Positions 8,132 through 18,094 of a stretch of 53,501 bases of DNA are shown in pieces. The DNA is from Bryobacteraceae bacterium. GTDB lineage: Bacteria; Acidobacteriota; Terriglobia; Bryobacterales; Bryobacteraceae. Every line of letters begins with the position of its first letter. Within the stretch, counting starts at the first letter, position 1. The stretch is taken from assembly GCA_025056865.1 (NCBI GenBank), contig JANWVO010000042.1:1-53501 (forward strand). Reading direction: 5' to 3'. The position numbers were made by a program, and so were the translations under genes. The notes under the pieces are model-generated. The model did not search any database and had not been told where the DNA came from. It saw only the letters and a program-made list of their open reading frames with translations.

Positions 8132-9007
8132 ATGGAGCACACGCCAGTCCTGTTGCGCGAATCGCTGGAGTATCTGGCGATCCGTGCGGAAGGGGTCTAC
8201 GTGGATGCGACTGCGGGGCTGGGCGGGCACACGGCAGCGATCGCGGAGAGGCTGGGAACGGGGCGCGTGATCGCGCTGGACCGGGACGCCGACTCGCTGG
8301 AGCTGGCGCGGGCGAGGTGTGCGGCGCTGGCGGACAGGATCACGTTCGTGCAGAGTTCGTTTGCCGAGTTTTCGTCGACTCTCGACTCTCTCTCCCTCCC
8401 GCGCGTGGACGGGATATTGGCCGACCTGGGGGTAAGCCGCTATCAGCTCACCTCACCGGAGCGCGGCTTTTCGCTTCAGGCGGCGGGTCCGCTCGACATG
8501 CGCATGGACCGGCGGCAGAGCCTCACCGCTGCCGCCATCGTCAACCACTATCCGGAACGGGAAATCGCCCGGATCCTCGAGGAACTGGGCGAGGAAAGGA
8601 GGCGCCTAGCGGAAAAAATAGCCAGAGCCCTGGTACGGGCGCGGCCGATTGCGGACACGGCGCATCTGGCGCGCGTGGTCGCATCGGCCGTGCCCCGGAC
8701 CGGAAGGCTTCATCCGGCCACGCGGGTTTTCCAGGCGTTGCGGATGGCCGTCAACGACGAGCCGGGGCAGCTGGATGCGCTGCTGGAGCAGGCGCCGTGG
8801 CGGCTGAAGGCCGGGGGCCGCATGGTGGTGATCGCGTTTCAGTCGCTGGACGACCGCAAGGTCAAGCAGCGGTTCCGGGAGCTCGCCCGGGGCGGCGGGT
8901 TCCGCATTCTGACCCGGCACGTGGTCAAGCCCGGCGAGGAGGAAGTCCGGTCCAACCCGGCAAGCCGCAGCGCCGTACTGCGGGCGTTGGAGAGAACAGG
9001 GGAATGA
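8132..9007 (+). CDS. rsmH: 16S rRNA (cytosine1402-N4)-methyltransferase
   Basis: The 291-residue protein begins MEHTPVLLRESLEYL, which is the conserved MraW/RsmH start, and has the SAM-binding motif VDATAGLGGHT near residues 24-34. The segments ADLGVSRYQL and a later FQSLDDRKVKQRF are further family hallmarks. It methylates N4 of C1402 in 16S rRNA to tune the decoding centre. It is the second gene of the dcw operon, between mraZ and ftsL. Confidence 0.96.
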   Translation: MEHTPVLLRESLEYLAIRAEGVYVDATAGLGGHTAAIAERLGTGRVIALDRDADSLELARARCAALADRITFVQSSFAEFSSTLDSLSLPRVDGILADLGVSRYQLTSPERGFSLQAAGPLDMRMDRRQSLTAAAIVNHYPEREIARILEELGEERRRLAEKIARALVRARPIADTAHLARVVASAVPRTGRLHPATRVFQALRMAVNDEPGQLDALLEQAPWRLKAGGRMVVIAFQSLDDRKVKQRFRELARGGGFRILTRHVVKPGEEEVRSNPASRSAVLRALERTGE

Positions 9008-9041
9008 TTCGAGCGGTGGAGATTTCTGGGAGGAACATCGC

Positions 9042-9512
9042 ATGACCGGCCTGGGAGCGTTGCTGGACTGGTTTGCCGCCAGCAAGGAGCTGGCTGCGGC
9101 GGAAGGCCGCCGCGATTTGCAGGATGCCCGCCTCCGCGCGTTGCCGCGGGAGGAGATTTTCCTTTACGTGAAGCCGATCGACAATACGCGCGTGCGGTGC
9201 GTGGAAGCGCGCAGCGAGTGGCTTTCGAGCGCGGTGGCGACGCTGTGCGTGCTGCTGATCGCCGGGAGCTTCATGCTGGCGCTGGCGCCGTCGAGCATCA
9301 TCTGGCTGTGCAATCACCGCATCGAGGAGCTGAAGCAGGAGCGTGCGGCGCTGCTGAACGAGTACCGGGCGTTGCGTGCCGAGGAAGCCGCCCTGCTGAG
9401 CCCGGAGAAGCTGGAGCAGTATGCCGGCGAGCGTTTTGTGAATCCTTCGCCGAAGGACATGGTGTACGCGCCGCCGCCGAAGGCCGACGTGGCGAAGCTG
9501 GGCCGGCGTTAA
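9042..9512 (+). CDS. ftsL: FtsL-like division protein
   Basis: The 156-residue protein has a cytoplasmic N-terminus of about 60 residues, one membrane helix at roughly 61-82 and a following coiled-coil (about 91-125, IEELKQERAALLNEYRALRAE). That topology and its position between rsmH and ftsI fit FtsL, which joins FtsB and FtsQ to activate septal wall synthesis. Sequence identity in this family is low, so the call rests on topology and gene order. The Pro-rich tail is unusual. Confidence 0.75.
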   Translation: MTGLGALLDWFAASKELAAAEGRRDLQDARLRALPREEIFLYVKPIDNTRVRCVEARSEWLSSAVATLCVLLIAGSFMLALAPSSIIWLCNHRIEELKQERAALLNEYRALRAEEAALLSPEKLEQYAGERFVNPSPKDMVYAPPPKADVAKLGRR

Positions 9513-9545
9513 GGCTGCGGCTGGCGGGTCTGCGGACAGGCGTCT

Positions 9546-11669
9546 ATGAGCGCGTGGAAGCGGTGGGCCGGCATCCGGGGCGGGCCGCGGCAGCGCGCCG
9601 GGGGGAGCGGGAAGAGCCGCCCCGGCAGGGCGGCGCGGGGGGGGGACCTGTCGAAGAGCCGCGCCCTGGTGGTGGCGGTGGTGGTGGCGGGCGCAGCCGT
9701 GGTGGTGCTGATCCGGCTGGTTGGCCTGCAAGTCCTTGGGCACGAGCGGTTCGCCGCGCGGGCGCGCAACCAGCATGAGCGGACCGTGCCGGTGCCGGCG
9801 CTGCGGGGCGAGGTGCTGGCCCGCGACTCCTACCCGCTGGCGATCAGCATCCGCACGGAGTCCGCGGTGGTGAATCCCGAAGAGATCCGCGATGTGGAGT
9901 TTTTCGCGCGGGTGGTGGGGCCGGTGGTGGGGCGAAGCGCGGATGAAATCGCCGCGGAGCTGCACCGCCGCAAGACCCAGAAGGGGCGCTCGTGGCGCCA
10001 TTTCGTGCTGGAGCGCCACCTGAGCGAGGAGAAGCGCAACCGCCTGAAGGCGCTCGTGCGGACTTTTCCCGTCCACTTTGTGCCCGACGTGCGGCGCGAG
10101 TACCCTAACGGGCTGACCGGGGCGCACGTGGTGGGGGCGATTGACGCCGAGGGCAACGGCAATGCGGGCATCGAGCAGAAGCTGAACCAGGAGCTGAAAG
10201 GAGAGCCTGGCGAGCTGCGCGTGCATCGGGGAGCGCGGCTCGACAGCTATGCGAGCGCGGTCATCCGGCCGGCGGTGCCCGGGGTGAACGTGACGCTTTC
10301 GATTGACCGCGTGATCCAGTACGACGCGGAGCGCTTCCTGGCCGAAGGGATCCGCGATTCCGGAGCCGAGAGCGGCACGGTGGTGGTGATGGATCCGCGC
10401 AACGGCGAAATTCTGGCGCTGGCCAACCTGCCGACCTTCGATCCGCGGCGCGAGACGCCGACGCGGGAGGAGGCCGCGGCGCGGCACACCAACATTGCCG
10501 TGCAGATCCCCTGCGAGCCGGGCTCGGTGATGAAGATGATCACGGTGACGATGGGCATCGACACCGGGCTGTTCACGCCGGAGACGCTGATTTACTGCGA
10601 GAACGGCGCCTTTGCGCGCCCTGGGCGGCGGCCGATCCACGACGTCCACCGCTACGGCCATCTGGACGTCAGCGGGGTGCTCATCAAGAGCAGCAACATC
10701 GGGGTGGCGAAAATCAGCCTGGCCGCGGGTCCGGCGCGGCTGTATGAGTATCTGAAAAAATTCGGCATTGGCGAGAAAACAGGCATCGAATTACCGGCCG
10801 AATCCCGGGGAATTCTGCGCCCGCAGGCCTGCCGCGACGCGCAGGACCGGAACTGCTGGACGCCGGTGTCGCACGAATACATCGCCTTCGGCCACGAGGT
10901 GAGCGCGACGGCGGTGCAACTGGCGCGCGCGGTGGCGGTGATCGCCAACGGCGGGCTGCTGGTGCGGCCGCATCTGGTGATCCGGAAGACGCGTCCGCTG
11001 CCGGACGGCCGCGAGGAGCCGGTTCCGGTGGAGATCGAACCGCCCAAGCGGGTGCTGCGGCCGGAGACGGCGTTCACGATCCGCCGGATCATGGAGCGGG
11101 TGGTGCTGGAGGGGACGGGAAAAGCGGCCGCCATTCCCGGATATTCGTCGGGCGGAAAGACGGGTTCGGCCGAGATTTTCGAAAACGGCCGCTGGCTGGA
11201 CCGCCACAATGCGTCCTTCATCGGGTTCGCGCCGGTGGCCAACCCGAGGATTGTGGTGGTGGTGACGCTGAACCGGACGCCGAAGCTCGGCGGCGCCTCG
11301 GCGGCGCCGGTGTTCCGCAAGGTGGCCGAGAGCGCGCTGAGGGTGCTTCAGGTGCCGATGGACCGTCCGGAGACGCTGAAGGAGCCGGAGCCGCCGAAAG
11401 AGACGGGGAAGCCGGAGACGCTGCTGGCGCGGAAGGAGCCGGAGCCGCCGGCGGAGCCGGTTCCGGCGCCGACGGCTCCGGTGCTGGTGGGGCCGAAGGT
11501 GCCGGACTTTCGCGGCAAGCCGCTTGCATGGGTGCTGCGGGAGGCGGCGGCGATGGGCATGCCGGTGGAGACGCAGGGGCGGGGGCTGGCCCGCTGGCAG
11601 TTTCCGGCGCCCGGCGCCGTGCTGCCGCCTGGCACGCCGGTGCAGATCCGCTTTGGGGTGGCTCGATGA
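9546..11669 (+). CDS. ftsI: FtsI/PBP-type transpeptidase with C-terminal PASTA domain
   Basis: The 707-residue protein has a single N-terminal membrane anchor (about residues 40-60), a pedestal domain beginning near LRGEVLARD, and a penicillin-binding domain with all three motifs: S327-x-x-K330 (SVMK), S382-S383-N384 and K538-T539-G540. A Pro/Glu-rich linker leads to a PASTA domain in the last 65 residues. It crosslinks septal peptidoglycan. PASTA-tailed division PBPs are familiar from Gram-positive bacteria and also occur in deep Gram-negative lineages. The stop overlaps the murE start (ATGA). A run of eight G at 9638-9645 lies in the 5' part of the frame. Confidence 0.93.
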   Translation: MSAWKRWAGIRGGPRQRAGGSGKSRPGRAARGGDLSKSRALVVAVVVAGAAVVVLIRLVGLQVLGHERFAARARNQHERTVPVPALRGEVLARDSYPLAISIRTESAVVNPEEIRDVEFFARVVGPVVGRSADEIAAELHRRKTQKGRSWRHFVLERHLSEEKRNRLKALVRTFPVHFVPDVRREYPNGLTGAHVVGAIDAEGNGNAGIEQKLNQELKGEPGELRVHRGARLDSYASAVIRPAVPGVNVTLSIDRVIQYDAERFLAEGIRDSGAESGTVVVMDPRNGEILALANLPTFDPRRETPTREEAAARHTNIAVQIPCEPGSVMKMITVTMGIDTGLFTPETLIYCENGAFARPGRRPIHDVHRYGHLDVSGVLIKSSNIGVAKISLAAGPARLYEYLKKFGIGEKTGIELPAESRGILRPQACRDAQDRNCWTPVSHEYIAFGHEVSATAVQLARAVAVIANGGLLVRPHLVIRKTRPLPDGREEPVPVEIEPPKRVLRPETAFTIRRIMERVVLEGTGKAAAIPGYSSGGKTGSAEIFENGRWLDRHNASFIGFAPVANPRIVVVVTLNRTPKLGGASAAPVFRKVAESALRVLQVPMDRPETLKEPEPPKETGKPETLLARKEPEPPAEPVPAPTAPVLVGPKVPDFRGKPLAWVLREAAAMGMPVETQGRGLARWQFPAPGAVLPPGTPVQIRFGVAR

Positions 11670-13162
11670 AGCTGGCTGCGCTGATGGAGGGCGCCGGCCT
11701 GCGCCGGCCCCTGGGGCCCGCGTGGGAGGCGCTGGAGATTGCCGGCCTCGACTACGACAGCCGCCGGATTGAGCCGGGCTGGGTGTTCTTCGCCTTTCCG
11801 GGCAGCCGCACGAGCGGCGCGCTGTATGCAGGAGAGGCGGTGCGGCGCGGCGCGGTGGCCGTCGTCAGCGAGCTGCCCGCGCCGGCGGACTTCCCTGCCC
11901 CGTGGATCGAGGTCGAGCACGGGCGGAGAGCGCTGGCGCTGATGAGCCGCCGCTTTTACGGCTGCCCGGACGAGCGGCTGCGGCTGACGGGGGTCACCGG
12001 GACGAACGGCAAGACGACGACGGTGTTCGCGATCGAAGCGATGCTGCGGCATGCGGGCCGCGTGACCGGGCTGGCCGGCACGGTGCTGTACCGGATCGCG
12101 GGGCGGGAGTCGGCGGCGGTGAATACGACGCCGGAGTCGCTGGACCTGGTGCGGATGATGCAGGAGACGCTCGGCGCCGGCGGGACGGATTTTGTGTTCG
12201 AGGTATCCTCGCATGCGCTGGCGCTGGAGCGGGTCTACGGGCTGCGCTTCCACACGGCGGTCTTCACCAATCTCACGCAGGACCACCTGGACTTCCACGG
12301 CACGATGGAGCAGTACTTCGCCGCCAAGCACCGGCTGTTCGAGGGCGCGGGGGGGCCGCCGCCCGCCTATGCCATTCTGAACGCCGACGACGCATGGGCG
12401 CGGAAGATCGCCACGGATCCGTCCACGGCGCGGTGGACGTACGGCGTGTCGGAGGGAGCGGACTTCCGCGCGGTGAACATCGATGCGGGCTTCCACGGCG
12501 TGCGGTTCGAGATCGAACACGCGGGAGGGCGCAGCCGGATCGAGTCGCCGCTGTGCGGGCTGTTCAACGTGTACAACCTGGCGGCGGCGTTCGCGGCCGG
12601 CGTAGCGCTTGGGCTGGAGCCGGAGGCGGCAGCCGCAGGCCTGTCGGCGCTGCGCGCGGTGCCGGGCCGCTTCGAGCGCGTGGACATGGGGCAGCCGTTT
12701 CTGGTCATCGTCGACTACGCGCACACGGAGGACGCGCTGCGGAACCTGATCGAGTCCGCCCGCGCGCTGGGGCCGCGGCGGGTGATCACGGTCTTCGGCT
12801 GCGGCGGCGACCGGGACAAGCTGAAGCGGCCGCGGATGGGGGAGGCGGCTGCGGCGCTGAGCGACCTGGTGGTGGTAACCAGCGACAATCCGCGCAGCGA
12901 GAATCCGCTGGACATCATCAACGACATCCTGGTGGGGGTGCGCCGGCATGACACGGCCCACGAGGTGGAGCCCGACCGCGAGAAGGCGATCCGGCTGGCG
13001 ATTGGAGCGGCCGCGCCGGGCGACATCGTGCTGATCGCGGGCAAGGGGCACGAGCCTTATCAGGTGCTGGCGGACCGGACCATCTCCTTCGACGACCGCG
13101 AGGTGGCGCGGCGCGTGCTGGCAGGCTTCGGCTACGCGCCGGCCGGGGAGCGTGCCTCATGA
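11666..13162 (+). CDS. murE: UDP-MurNAc-tripeptide synthetase (meso-DAP adding)
   Basis: The 498-residue protein shows the Mur ligase ATP loop GVTGTNGKTTT near residue 110 and the motif D407-N408-P409-R410, which in this family marks meso-diaminopimelate as the added amino acid. It ligates the third residue to UDP-MurNAc-L-Ala-D-Glu in the cytoplasm. ATG at 11666 overlaps the ftsI stop by 4 bases; a longer upstream frame lies inside ftsI and is not used. The murF start overlaps its stop in the same way, so the three genes are translationally coupled. Confidence 0.96.
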   Translation: MKLAALMEGAGLRRPLGPAWEALEIAGLDYDSRRIEPGWVFFAFPGSRTSGALYAGEAVRRGAVAVVSELPAPADFPAPWIEVEHGRRALALMSRRFYGCPDERLRLTGVTGTNGKTTTVFAIEAMLRHAGRVTGLAGTVLYRIAGRESAAVNTTPESLDLVRMMQETLGAGGTDFVFEVSSHALALERVYGLRFHTAVFTNLTQDHLDFHGTMEQYFAAKHRLFEGAGGPPPAYAILNADDAWARKIATDPSTARWTYGVSEGADFRAVNIDAGFHGVRFEIEHAGGRSRIESPLCGLFNVYNLAAAFAAGVALGLEPEAAAAGLSALRAVPGRFERVDMGQPFLVIVDYAHTEDALRNLIESARALGPRRVITVFGCGGDRDKLKRPRMGEAAAALSDLVVVTSDNPRSENPLDIINDILVGVRRHDTAHEVEPDREKAIRLAIGAAAPGDIVLIAGKGHEPYQVLADRTISFDDREVARRVLAGFGYAPAGERAS

Positions 13163-14475
13163 GGATCACCGTGGCAGGCCGGGAATGCACGTCGACGAGC
13201 GTGGACACGCGCACGCTGATGCCGGGCGCCGTGTTCGTGGCGCTGAAAGGCCCCAATCATGACGGCCACGACTATGTGGCGGCGGCGTTCGAGAAGGGCG
13301 CGGCGGCCGCGGTGGTGGAACGGCCCGTGGCTGCGGGCGGACCGCTGGAGATCGTGCCTTCGACGCTTGACTGGCTTCAGCAGAAGGCGGCCGAGGCGCG
13401 CCGGGCGTGGCCGGGCCTCGTGGTGGGCATTACCGGCAGCGCCGGCAAGACGACGACGAAGGAAGCCGTCGCCGCGGTGCTGGCCACGCGGCTGCGCACG
13501 GGCAAGACGCAAGGGAATTACAACAACCACATTGGCGTGCCGCTCACGCTGCTGAACCTGCCGGACGATGCAGAGGCTGCGGCGGTCGAGATCGGCATGA
13601 ACCACGCGGGCGAGATCCGGCATCTGGCGGCGATCGCGCGGCCGCAGATCGGCGTGGTGACCAATGTCGGCACGGCGCACATCGAGAACCTTGGTTCGAT
13701 CGAGGCAATTGCGGCCGCCAAGCGGGAGCTGGTGGAGTCGCTGCCGGAGGACGGCACGGCGGTGCTGAACGGCGACGACGAGCGCGTGCGCGCGATGGCG
13801 GCGGCATTTGCAGGCCGCACGGTTTACTACGGTTCCTCTCTCTTTGTTCCTTCCGAGGCACCCCACGTCCGGGCCTCGAAGGTCGGCTACCTGGCAGAGG
13901 GAGTCGGCTTCGAGATCCCGGACGTGGGATCTTTTTTCTGCCCGCTGCCGGGACGCGCGGGCCTGATGGCGGCGCTGGCGGCACTGGCGGTGGCGCGGGC
14001 GCTCGGCTGGGATCTGAGAGAATTGAGGGAGACGGTGGCCCGCCTCACGACGGTTCCGATGCGGCTGGAGCGGCTGGAGCGGAACGGGGTTGTCATCTGG
14101 AACGACTGTTACAACGCGAGCCCGGAAGCGGTAAGGATGATGCTGGACCTTCTGGCGGAGACGCCGGCGCGCCGCCGCATTGCCGTGCTGGGCGAGATGC
14201 TGGAACTCGGCGAGTGGAGCGAGCGGCTCCACCGGGAGGTGGGCCGGCATGCGGCCCGCCGCGTGGACGTGCTGGCGGGCGTGCGGGGCGCGGCGCGGCA
14301 CCTGGTGGAAGAGGCGGTGGCGGCGGGGCTGCCGCGCGAGTCGGCGGCGTATTTTGACGACCCGCGGGAGGCCGGGCTGTTTGTAAAGGGGCTGGCGCAG
14401 GCCGGAGACGCGGTGCTGTTCAAGGGTTCGCGCGGCGTCCGCGTGGAGCGGGCGCTGGAGGCGTTTCTCGAGTAG
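13159..14475 (+). CDS. murF: UDP-MurNAc-tripeptide D-alanyl-D-alanine ligase
   Basis: The 438-residue protein has the three Mur ligase domains, with an ATP-binding loop ITGSAGKTTTKE near residue 95, the NYNNHIGVPLTLLNL segment and a C-terminal domain beginning near WNDCYNASPEA. It adds the D-Ala-D-Ala dipeptide to complete the cytoplasmic UDP-MurNAc-pentapeptide. Its start overlaps the murE stop by 4 bases and it ends 2 bases before mraY. No ddl gene that would supply the dipeptide is in this cluster. Confidence 0.96.
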   Translation: MRITVAGRECTSTSVDTRTLMPGAVFVALKGPNHDGHDYVAAAFEKGAAAAVVERPVAAGGPLEIVPSTLDWLQQKAAEARRAWPGLVVGITGSAGKTTTKEAVAAVLATRLRTGKTQGNYNNHIGVPLTLLNLPDDAEAAAVEIGMNHAGEIRHLAAIARPQIGVVTNVGTAHIENLGSIEAIAAAKRELVESLPEDGTAVLNGDDERVRAMAAAFAGRTVYYGSSLFVPSEAPHVRASKVGYLAEGVGFEIPDVGSFFCPLPGRAGLMAALAALAVARALGWDLRELRETVARLTTVPMRLERLERNGVVIWNDCYNASPEAVRMMLDLLAETPARRRIAVLGEMLELGEWSERLHREVGRHAARRVDVLAGVRGAARHLVEEAVAAGLPRESAAYFDDPREAGLFVKGLAQAGDAVLFKGSRGVRVERALEAFLE

Positions 14476-14477
14476 GC

Positions 14478-15611
14478 ATGTTTTACTGGCTCTTTTACGA
14501 ACTGCTGTTCCCGCACTTTTCGCCGTTCCGCGTCTTCGGCTACGTGACGTTCCGGACGTTCGCCGCCAGCCTTTTCGCCTTCGCGCTGGTCGTGCTGCTG
14601 GGGCCGTGGTTCATCGGCAAGATGCGCGAACTCGAGATCGGGCAGCCGATCCGCGAGGACGGGCCGGAAACGCACCACCGCAAGGCGGGCACGCCGAGCA
14701 TGGGAGGCCTGCTGATCGTGGCCGGGGCGCTGATCCCATCGCTGCTGTTCACGCATCTGGCCAACCCTTACGTGTGGGTGGCGATGTTCGCGCTGGCCGG
14801 CTACGGGGCCATCGGCTTCGCCGACGACTATCTGAAGGTGCGGCGGGGAAAGAATCTCGGCCTCACCGGGCGGCAGAAGATGGCGATGCAGGTGGCGGTG
14901 ATGCTGGCTGTCGGCGTCTGGCTGCTGGAGCTGCACCGCCGCGGGCTGTACAGCACGGCGATGAACGTGCCGTTCTTCAAGAATCTGAGGCCGGAGCTGC
15001 TGATCGATTCGCTGCTCGGCAATCCGTGGACGTATCCGCTGGCCTTTCTTCCCTTCTTTCTGCTGCTGCTGTTCGTGGTGGTAGGCTCGTCGAACGCGGT
15101 GAATCTGACCGACGGGCTGGACGGGCTGGCGGCCGGGCTGATGATCATCGCGGGGGGCGCGATGACGGTGCTGTGCTACGTCAGCGGCCACGCGCAGTTC
15201 GCGCGGTATCTGGAGATCGCGCGGCTGCCCGGCGCGAGCGAGCTCACGATTTTCTGCGCTTCGCTCACCGGCGCGGTGCTGGGGTTCCTGTGGTACAACG
15301 CGCATCCGGCGGAGATCTTCATGGGCGACGTCGGTTCGCTCGCGCTGGGCGGCAGCCTGGGGGTCGTGGCGGTGCTGATCAAGCAGGAGCTGCTGCTGCT
15401 GTTCATCGGGGGCGTGTACGTGATCGAGGCGCTGAGCGTGATGATCCAGGTGGTGAGCTTCCGGACGCGGGGCAAGCGGGTCTTCCTGATGGCGCCGCTG
15501 CACCACCATTTCGAGCAACTGGGCTGGAACGAGACGAAGGTGGTGGTCCGGTTCTGGATCGCCGGGCTGGTGATGGCGCTGTTTGCGCTCACGACGCTGA
15601 AACTGAGGTAG
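14478..15611 (+). CDS. mraY: Phospho-MurNAc-pentapeptide transferase
   Basis: The 377-residue protein is a polytopic membrane protein with about ten helices. MraY signatures are present: FADDYLK with the double Asp, NAVNLTDGLDGLA, and AEIFMGDVGSLALGG, followed by the HHHFE motif near residue 335. It transfers phospho-MurNAc-pentapeptide to undecaprenyl phosphate to make lipid I. It lies directly between murF and murD with 2-base gaps. Confidence 0.97.
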   Translation: MFYWLFYELLFPHFSPFRVFGYVTFRTFAASLFAFALVVLLGPWFIGKMRELEIGQPIREDGPETHHRKAGTPSMGGLLIVAGALIPSLLFTHLANPYVWVAMFALAGYGAIGFADDYLKVRRGKNLGLTGRQKMAMQVAVMLAVGVWLLELHRRGLYSTAMNVPFFKNLRPELLIDSLLGNPWTYPLAFLPFFLLLLFVVVGSSNAVNLTDGLDGLAAGLMIIAGGAMTVLCYVSGHAQFARYLEIARLPGASELTIFCASLTGAVLGFLWYNAHPAEIFMGDVGSLALGGSLGVVAVLIKQELLLLFIGGVYVIEALSVMIQVVSFRTRGKRVFLMAPLHHHFEQLGWNETKVVVRFWIAGLVMALFALTTLKLR

Positions 15612-15613
15612 CC

Positions 15614-16933
15614 ATGGACGTCCGCGGCAGGCGCATCACCGTGTTTGGCATGAAGGACTCCGGCCTCGCCGTGGCGGAGCTGCTGCGGCGTCACGGGGCG
15701 CTGGTGCGCGCCTCCGACGTCAAGCCCCGCGCCGAGCTGCCGGATTTCGACTTCCCCTTTGTGCCGCAGTCGCCGGAGGCGCTGGAAGACTGCGACGTTG
15801 CGGTGCTCAGCCCCGGCGTGCCGGCGGACCTGCCGATTTTTGAGCAGGCGGCCGCGCGGGGGGTGCTGGTGGTGGGCGACGTGGAGGCGGCCTCCTGGTT
15901 TCTGCAAGGGCCGATCCTCGGCATCACGGGAACCAACGGCAAGACCACGACCACGGCGCTGGCGGGCCATCTGCTGCAAACCGCCGGCATTGCCTGCCAG
16001 GTGGGGGGCAACATCGGCCGGCCGGTGGCGGCGATGGTGGAGGCGTCGCGGCGCGATCAGTGGAACGTGCTCGAGCTTTCCAGCTTCCAACTGGAGACCA
16101 CGCGCACGCTGCGCGTGCGGATTGCGGCGGTGCTGAACATCACGCAGAACCACCTGGACCGGCACCACACGTTCGAGCGCTATGCGGCGGCCAAGGCGCG
16201 CATTCTTGCCTGCCAGCAGCCGGAAGACTTCGCGGTGCTGAATGCGGAGAACGAGGCCAGCGCGGCGCTGGCGGCGCAGGCCCGGGGCCAGGTGCGGTGG
16301 TTCCGCACGGCCGGCCCGAAGCGGCCGGGCTTCTGGATGGAGGAAGGCTGGCTGCTGGCTGACGGCGAGCCGTTCATGCCGGCTTCCGAGATTCCGCTCC
16401 GCGGCCGGCACAACGTGGAGAACGTGCTGGCCGCCGCCTGCTGCGCGCATCTGGCGGGCGCGCCGCTGGAGGCGTTGCGCCGCGGCGTGCGGAGCTTCCG
16501 GGGCGTCGAGCACCGCATCGAGTTCGTGCGCGAGCTGAACGGCGTCGCCTTCTACAACGACTCGAAGGCGACCAGCGTGGACGCGACGCGCAGGGCGCTG
16601 GAGTCCTTCGACACGCCGCTGTGGGTGATCCTGGGAGGCAAGGACAAGGGCAGCGACTACCGCGAGCTGAGGCCGCTGCTGGCGAGCCGCGCCCGCGCAG
16701 TGCTGCTGATTGGCGCCGCGGCGCCCATCATTGCCTCGCATCTGGAAGGCGCCGTGCGGCTGATCCCCTGCGGCGATCTCCGCACGGCAGTGGAAACGGC
16801 ATGGCGCGAGGCGCGCCCCGGAGACACGGTGCTGCTGGCTCCGGCCTGCGCCAGCTTCGACCAGTTCAGCAGCTACGAAGAGCGGGGCCGCTTCTTCAAG
16901 ACCATCGTGCATTCGCTGGAGCCGCGCCCATGA
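15614..16933 (+). CDS. murD: UDP-MurNAc-L-alanine D-glutamate ligase
   Basis: The 439-residue protein starts with an N-terminal Rossmann-like domain (ITVFGMKDSGLAVAELL), followed by the ATP loop GITGTNGKTTTTALA near residue 107, the ELSSFQLE motif and NITQNHLDRH. The C-terminal block FYNDSKATSVDAT is characteristic of MurD. It adds D-Glu to UDP-MurNAc-L-Ala. ATG at 15614 lies 2 bases after mraY; a much longer open frame reaching back to 14606 is only the mraY shadow. It overlaps ftsW by 4 bases. Confidence 0.96.
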   Translation: MDVRGRRITVFGMKDSGLAVAELLRRHGALVRASDVKPRAELPDFDFPFVPQSPEALEDCDVAVLSPGVPADLPIFEQAAARGVLVVGDVEAASWFLQGPILGITGTNGKTTTTALAGHLLQTAGIACQVGGNIGRPVAAMVEASRRDQWNVLELSSFQLETTRTLRVRIAAVLNITQNHLDRHHTFERYAAAKARILACQQPEDFAVLNAENEASAALAAQARGQVRWFRTAGPKRPGFWMEEGWLLADGEPFMPASEIPLRGRHNVENVLAAACCAHLAGAPLEALRRGVRSFRGVEHRIEFVRELNGVAFYNDSKATSVDATRRALESFDTPLWVILGGKDKGSDYRELRPLLASRARAVLLIGAAAPIIASHLEGAVRLIPCGDLRTAVETAWREARPGDTVLLAPACASFDQFSSYEERGRFFKTIVHSLEPRP

Positions 16934-18084
16934 ACACCGTCCGCACGCGCACAGACTGGTGGCTGCTGTGGGCCACGCTGTTCCTGGTCTCCTTCGGCCT
17001 GGTGATGGTCTACAGCGCTTCGGCGGTGTCGGCGGAGGTGTATTACCACAAGAAGAGCTGGGAGTTTGCCGTCCGCCAGCTTGTGGCGGCGCTGATCGGG
17101 CTTCCGCTGATGCTGTGGCTGAAGTACAGCGACTACCGCCGCCTGCGGCACGGCGCCGCGGTATTCGTTCCGCTGGTGCTGGTGCTGCTGCTGCTGGGCG
17201 CGGCCATCGTGCTGGACCCGCGCGCGCACCGGTGGATCCGCGTGCCGGGCATCGGCCAGTTTCAGCCGAGCGAGATGGCCAAGCCGGTGATCGTGGTCTA
17301 CCTGGCGTGGTTCGTGGCCTCGCGCGGCTGGGACATCAGCAGCCGGTTTTCCACGCTGCCGACGGTGCTGGTGCTGGTAGTGATGACAGCGCTGATCGCG
17401 GCAGGCGACCTGGGCACGGCCCTCATTGTGCTGACGCCGGCGCTGGCAGTCTACTTCGTGGCAGGAATCGGCAGGCGCCCTTTCATGGTGGCGCTGCTCT
17501 GCCTGCTGATGCTGGCCGCGGCGTACACGCTGCAACGGTCATACCGGGTGGCGCGCATCACGAAGTTCTTCGGGCTCACGGAAGAGAAGATTCAGCAGAC
17601 CCCGTCGCTGCGATGGCTGGCGGTGCGGATGGCGGCGTCCAACGCGGCGCGGGACGACCGGCACCAGGTGGAGCAGTCGATGATCGCCATTGGCCGCGGC
17701 GGCCTGACCGGCGTCGGGCTGGGCGGCTCGACGCAGAAGCTTGGCTTCCTGCCGGAGGCGCACACGGACTTCATTCTTGGCGTGATCGGCGAGGAGACAG
17801 GGTTTCTTGGATGCGCCGGGCTGCTGGCCGCCTATCTGGTGATTTTCTGGCGCGGGCTGCGCGCGATGCTGCTGCTCGAGGATCCATTCGGCCGGTATCT
17901 GGCGCTGGGGGCGACGACGGTGATCGTGAGCCAGGCGCTGGCCAACATGCTGGTTGCGCTGGACGCAGTGCCGACCAAGGGCATGCCGCTGCCGCTGGTG
18001 AGCTACGGCGGCAGCTCGCTGGTGTGCACGCTGATCACGATGGGCCTGCTGATGAGCGTCTGCGACCGCGCTCCGTCGCGGTGA
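16930..18084 (+). CDS. ftsW: Septal peptidoglycan glycosyltransferase FtsW
   Basis: The 384-residue protein has about ten membrane helices and the SEDS-family signatures LGLVMVYSAS-like block (SFGLVMVYSASA) at the N-terminus, FQPSEMAKP in the middle and GMPLPLVSYGGSS near the C-terminus. SEDS proteins polymerise glycan strands from lipid II and work with a partner transpeptidase, here the FtsI encoded upstream. It overlaps murD by 4 bases and is followed by murG after 10 bases, consistent with one polycistronic message. Confidence 0.96.
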   Translation: MNTVRTRTDWWLLWATLFLVSFGLVMVYSASAVSAEVYYHKKSWEFAVRQLVAALIGLPLMLWLKYSDYRRLRHGAAVFVPLVLVLLLLGAAIVLDPRAHRWIRVPGIGQFQPSEMAKPVIVVYLAWFVASRGWDISSRFSTLPTVLVLVVMTALIAAGDLGTALIVLTPALAVYFVAGIGRRPFMVALLCLLMLAAAYTLQRSYRVARITKFFGLTEEKIQQTPSLRWLAVRMAASNAARDDRHQVEQSMIAIGRGGLTGVGLGGSTQKLGFLPEAHTDFILGVIGEETGFLGCAGLLAAYLVIFWRGLRAMLLLEDPFGRYLALGATTVIVSQALANMLVALDAVPTKGMPLPLVSYGGSSLVCTLITMGLLMSVCDRAPSR

Positions 18085-18094
18085 GGAGGCAGCG

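Noticed and set aside
9638-9645. Run of eight G in ftsI as phase-variation tract or frameshift
   Set aside because: The frame is intact on both sides and the gene is essential, so chance in GC-rich DNA is the simpler reading.
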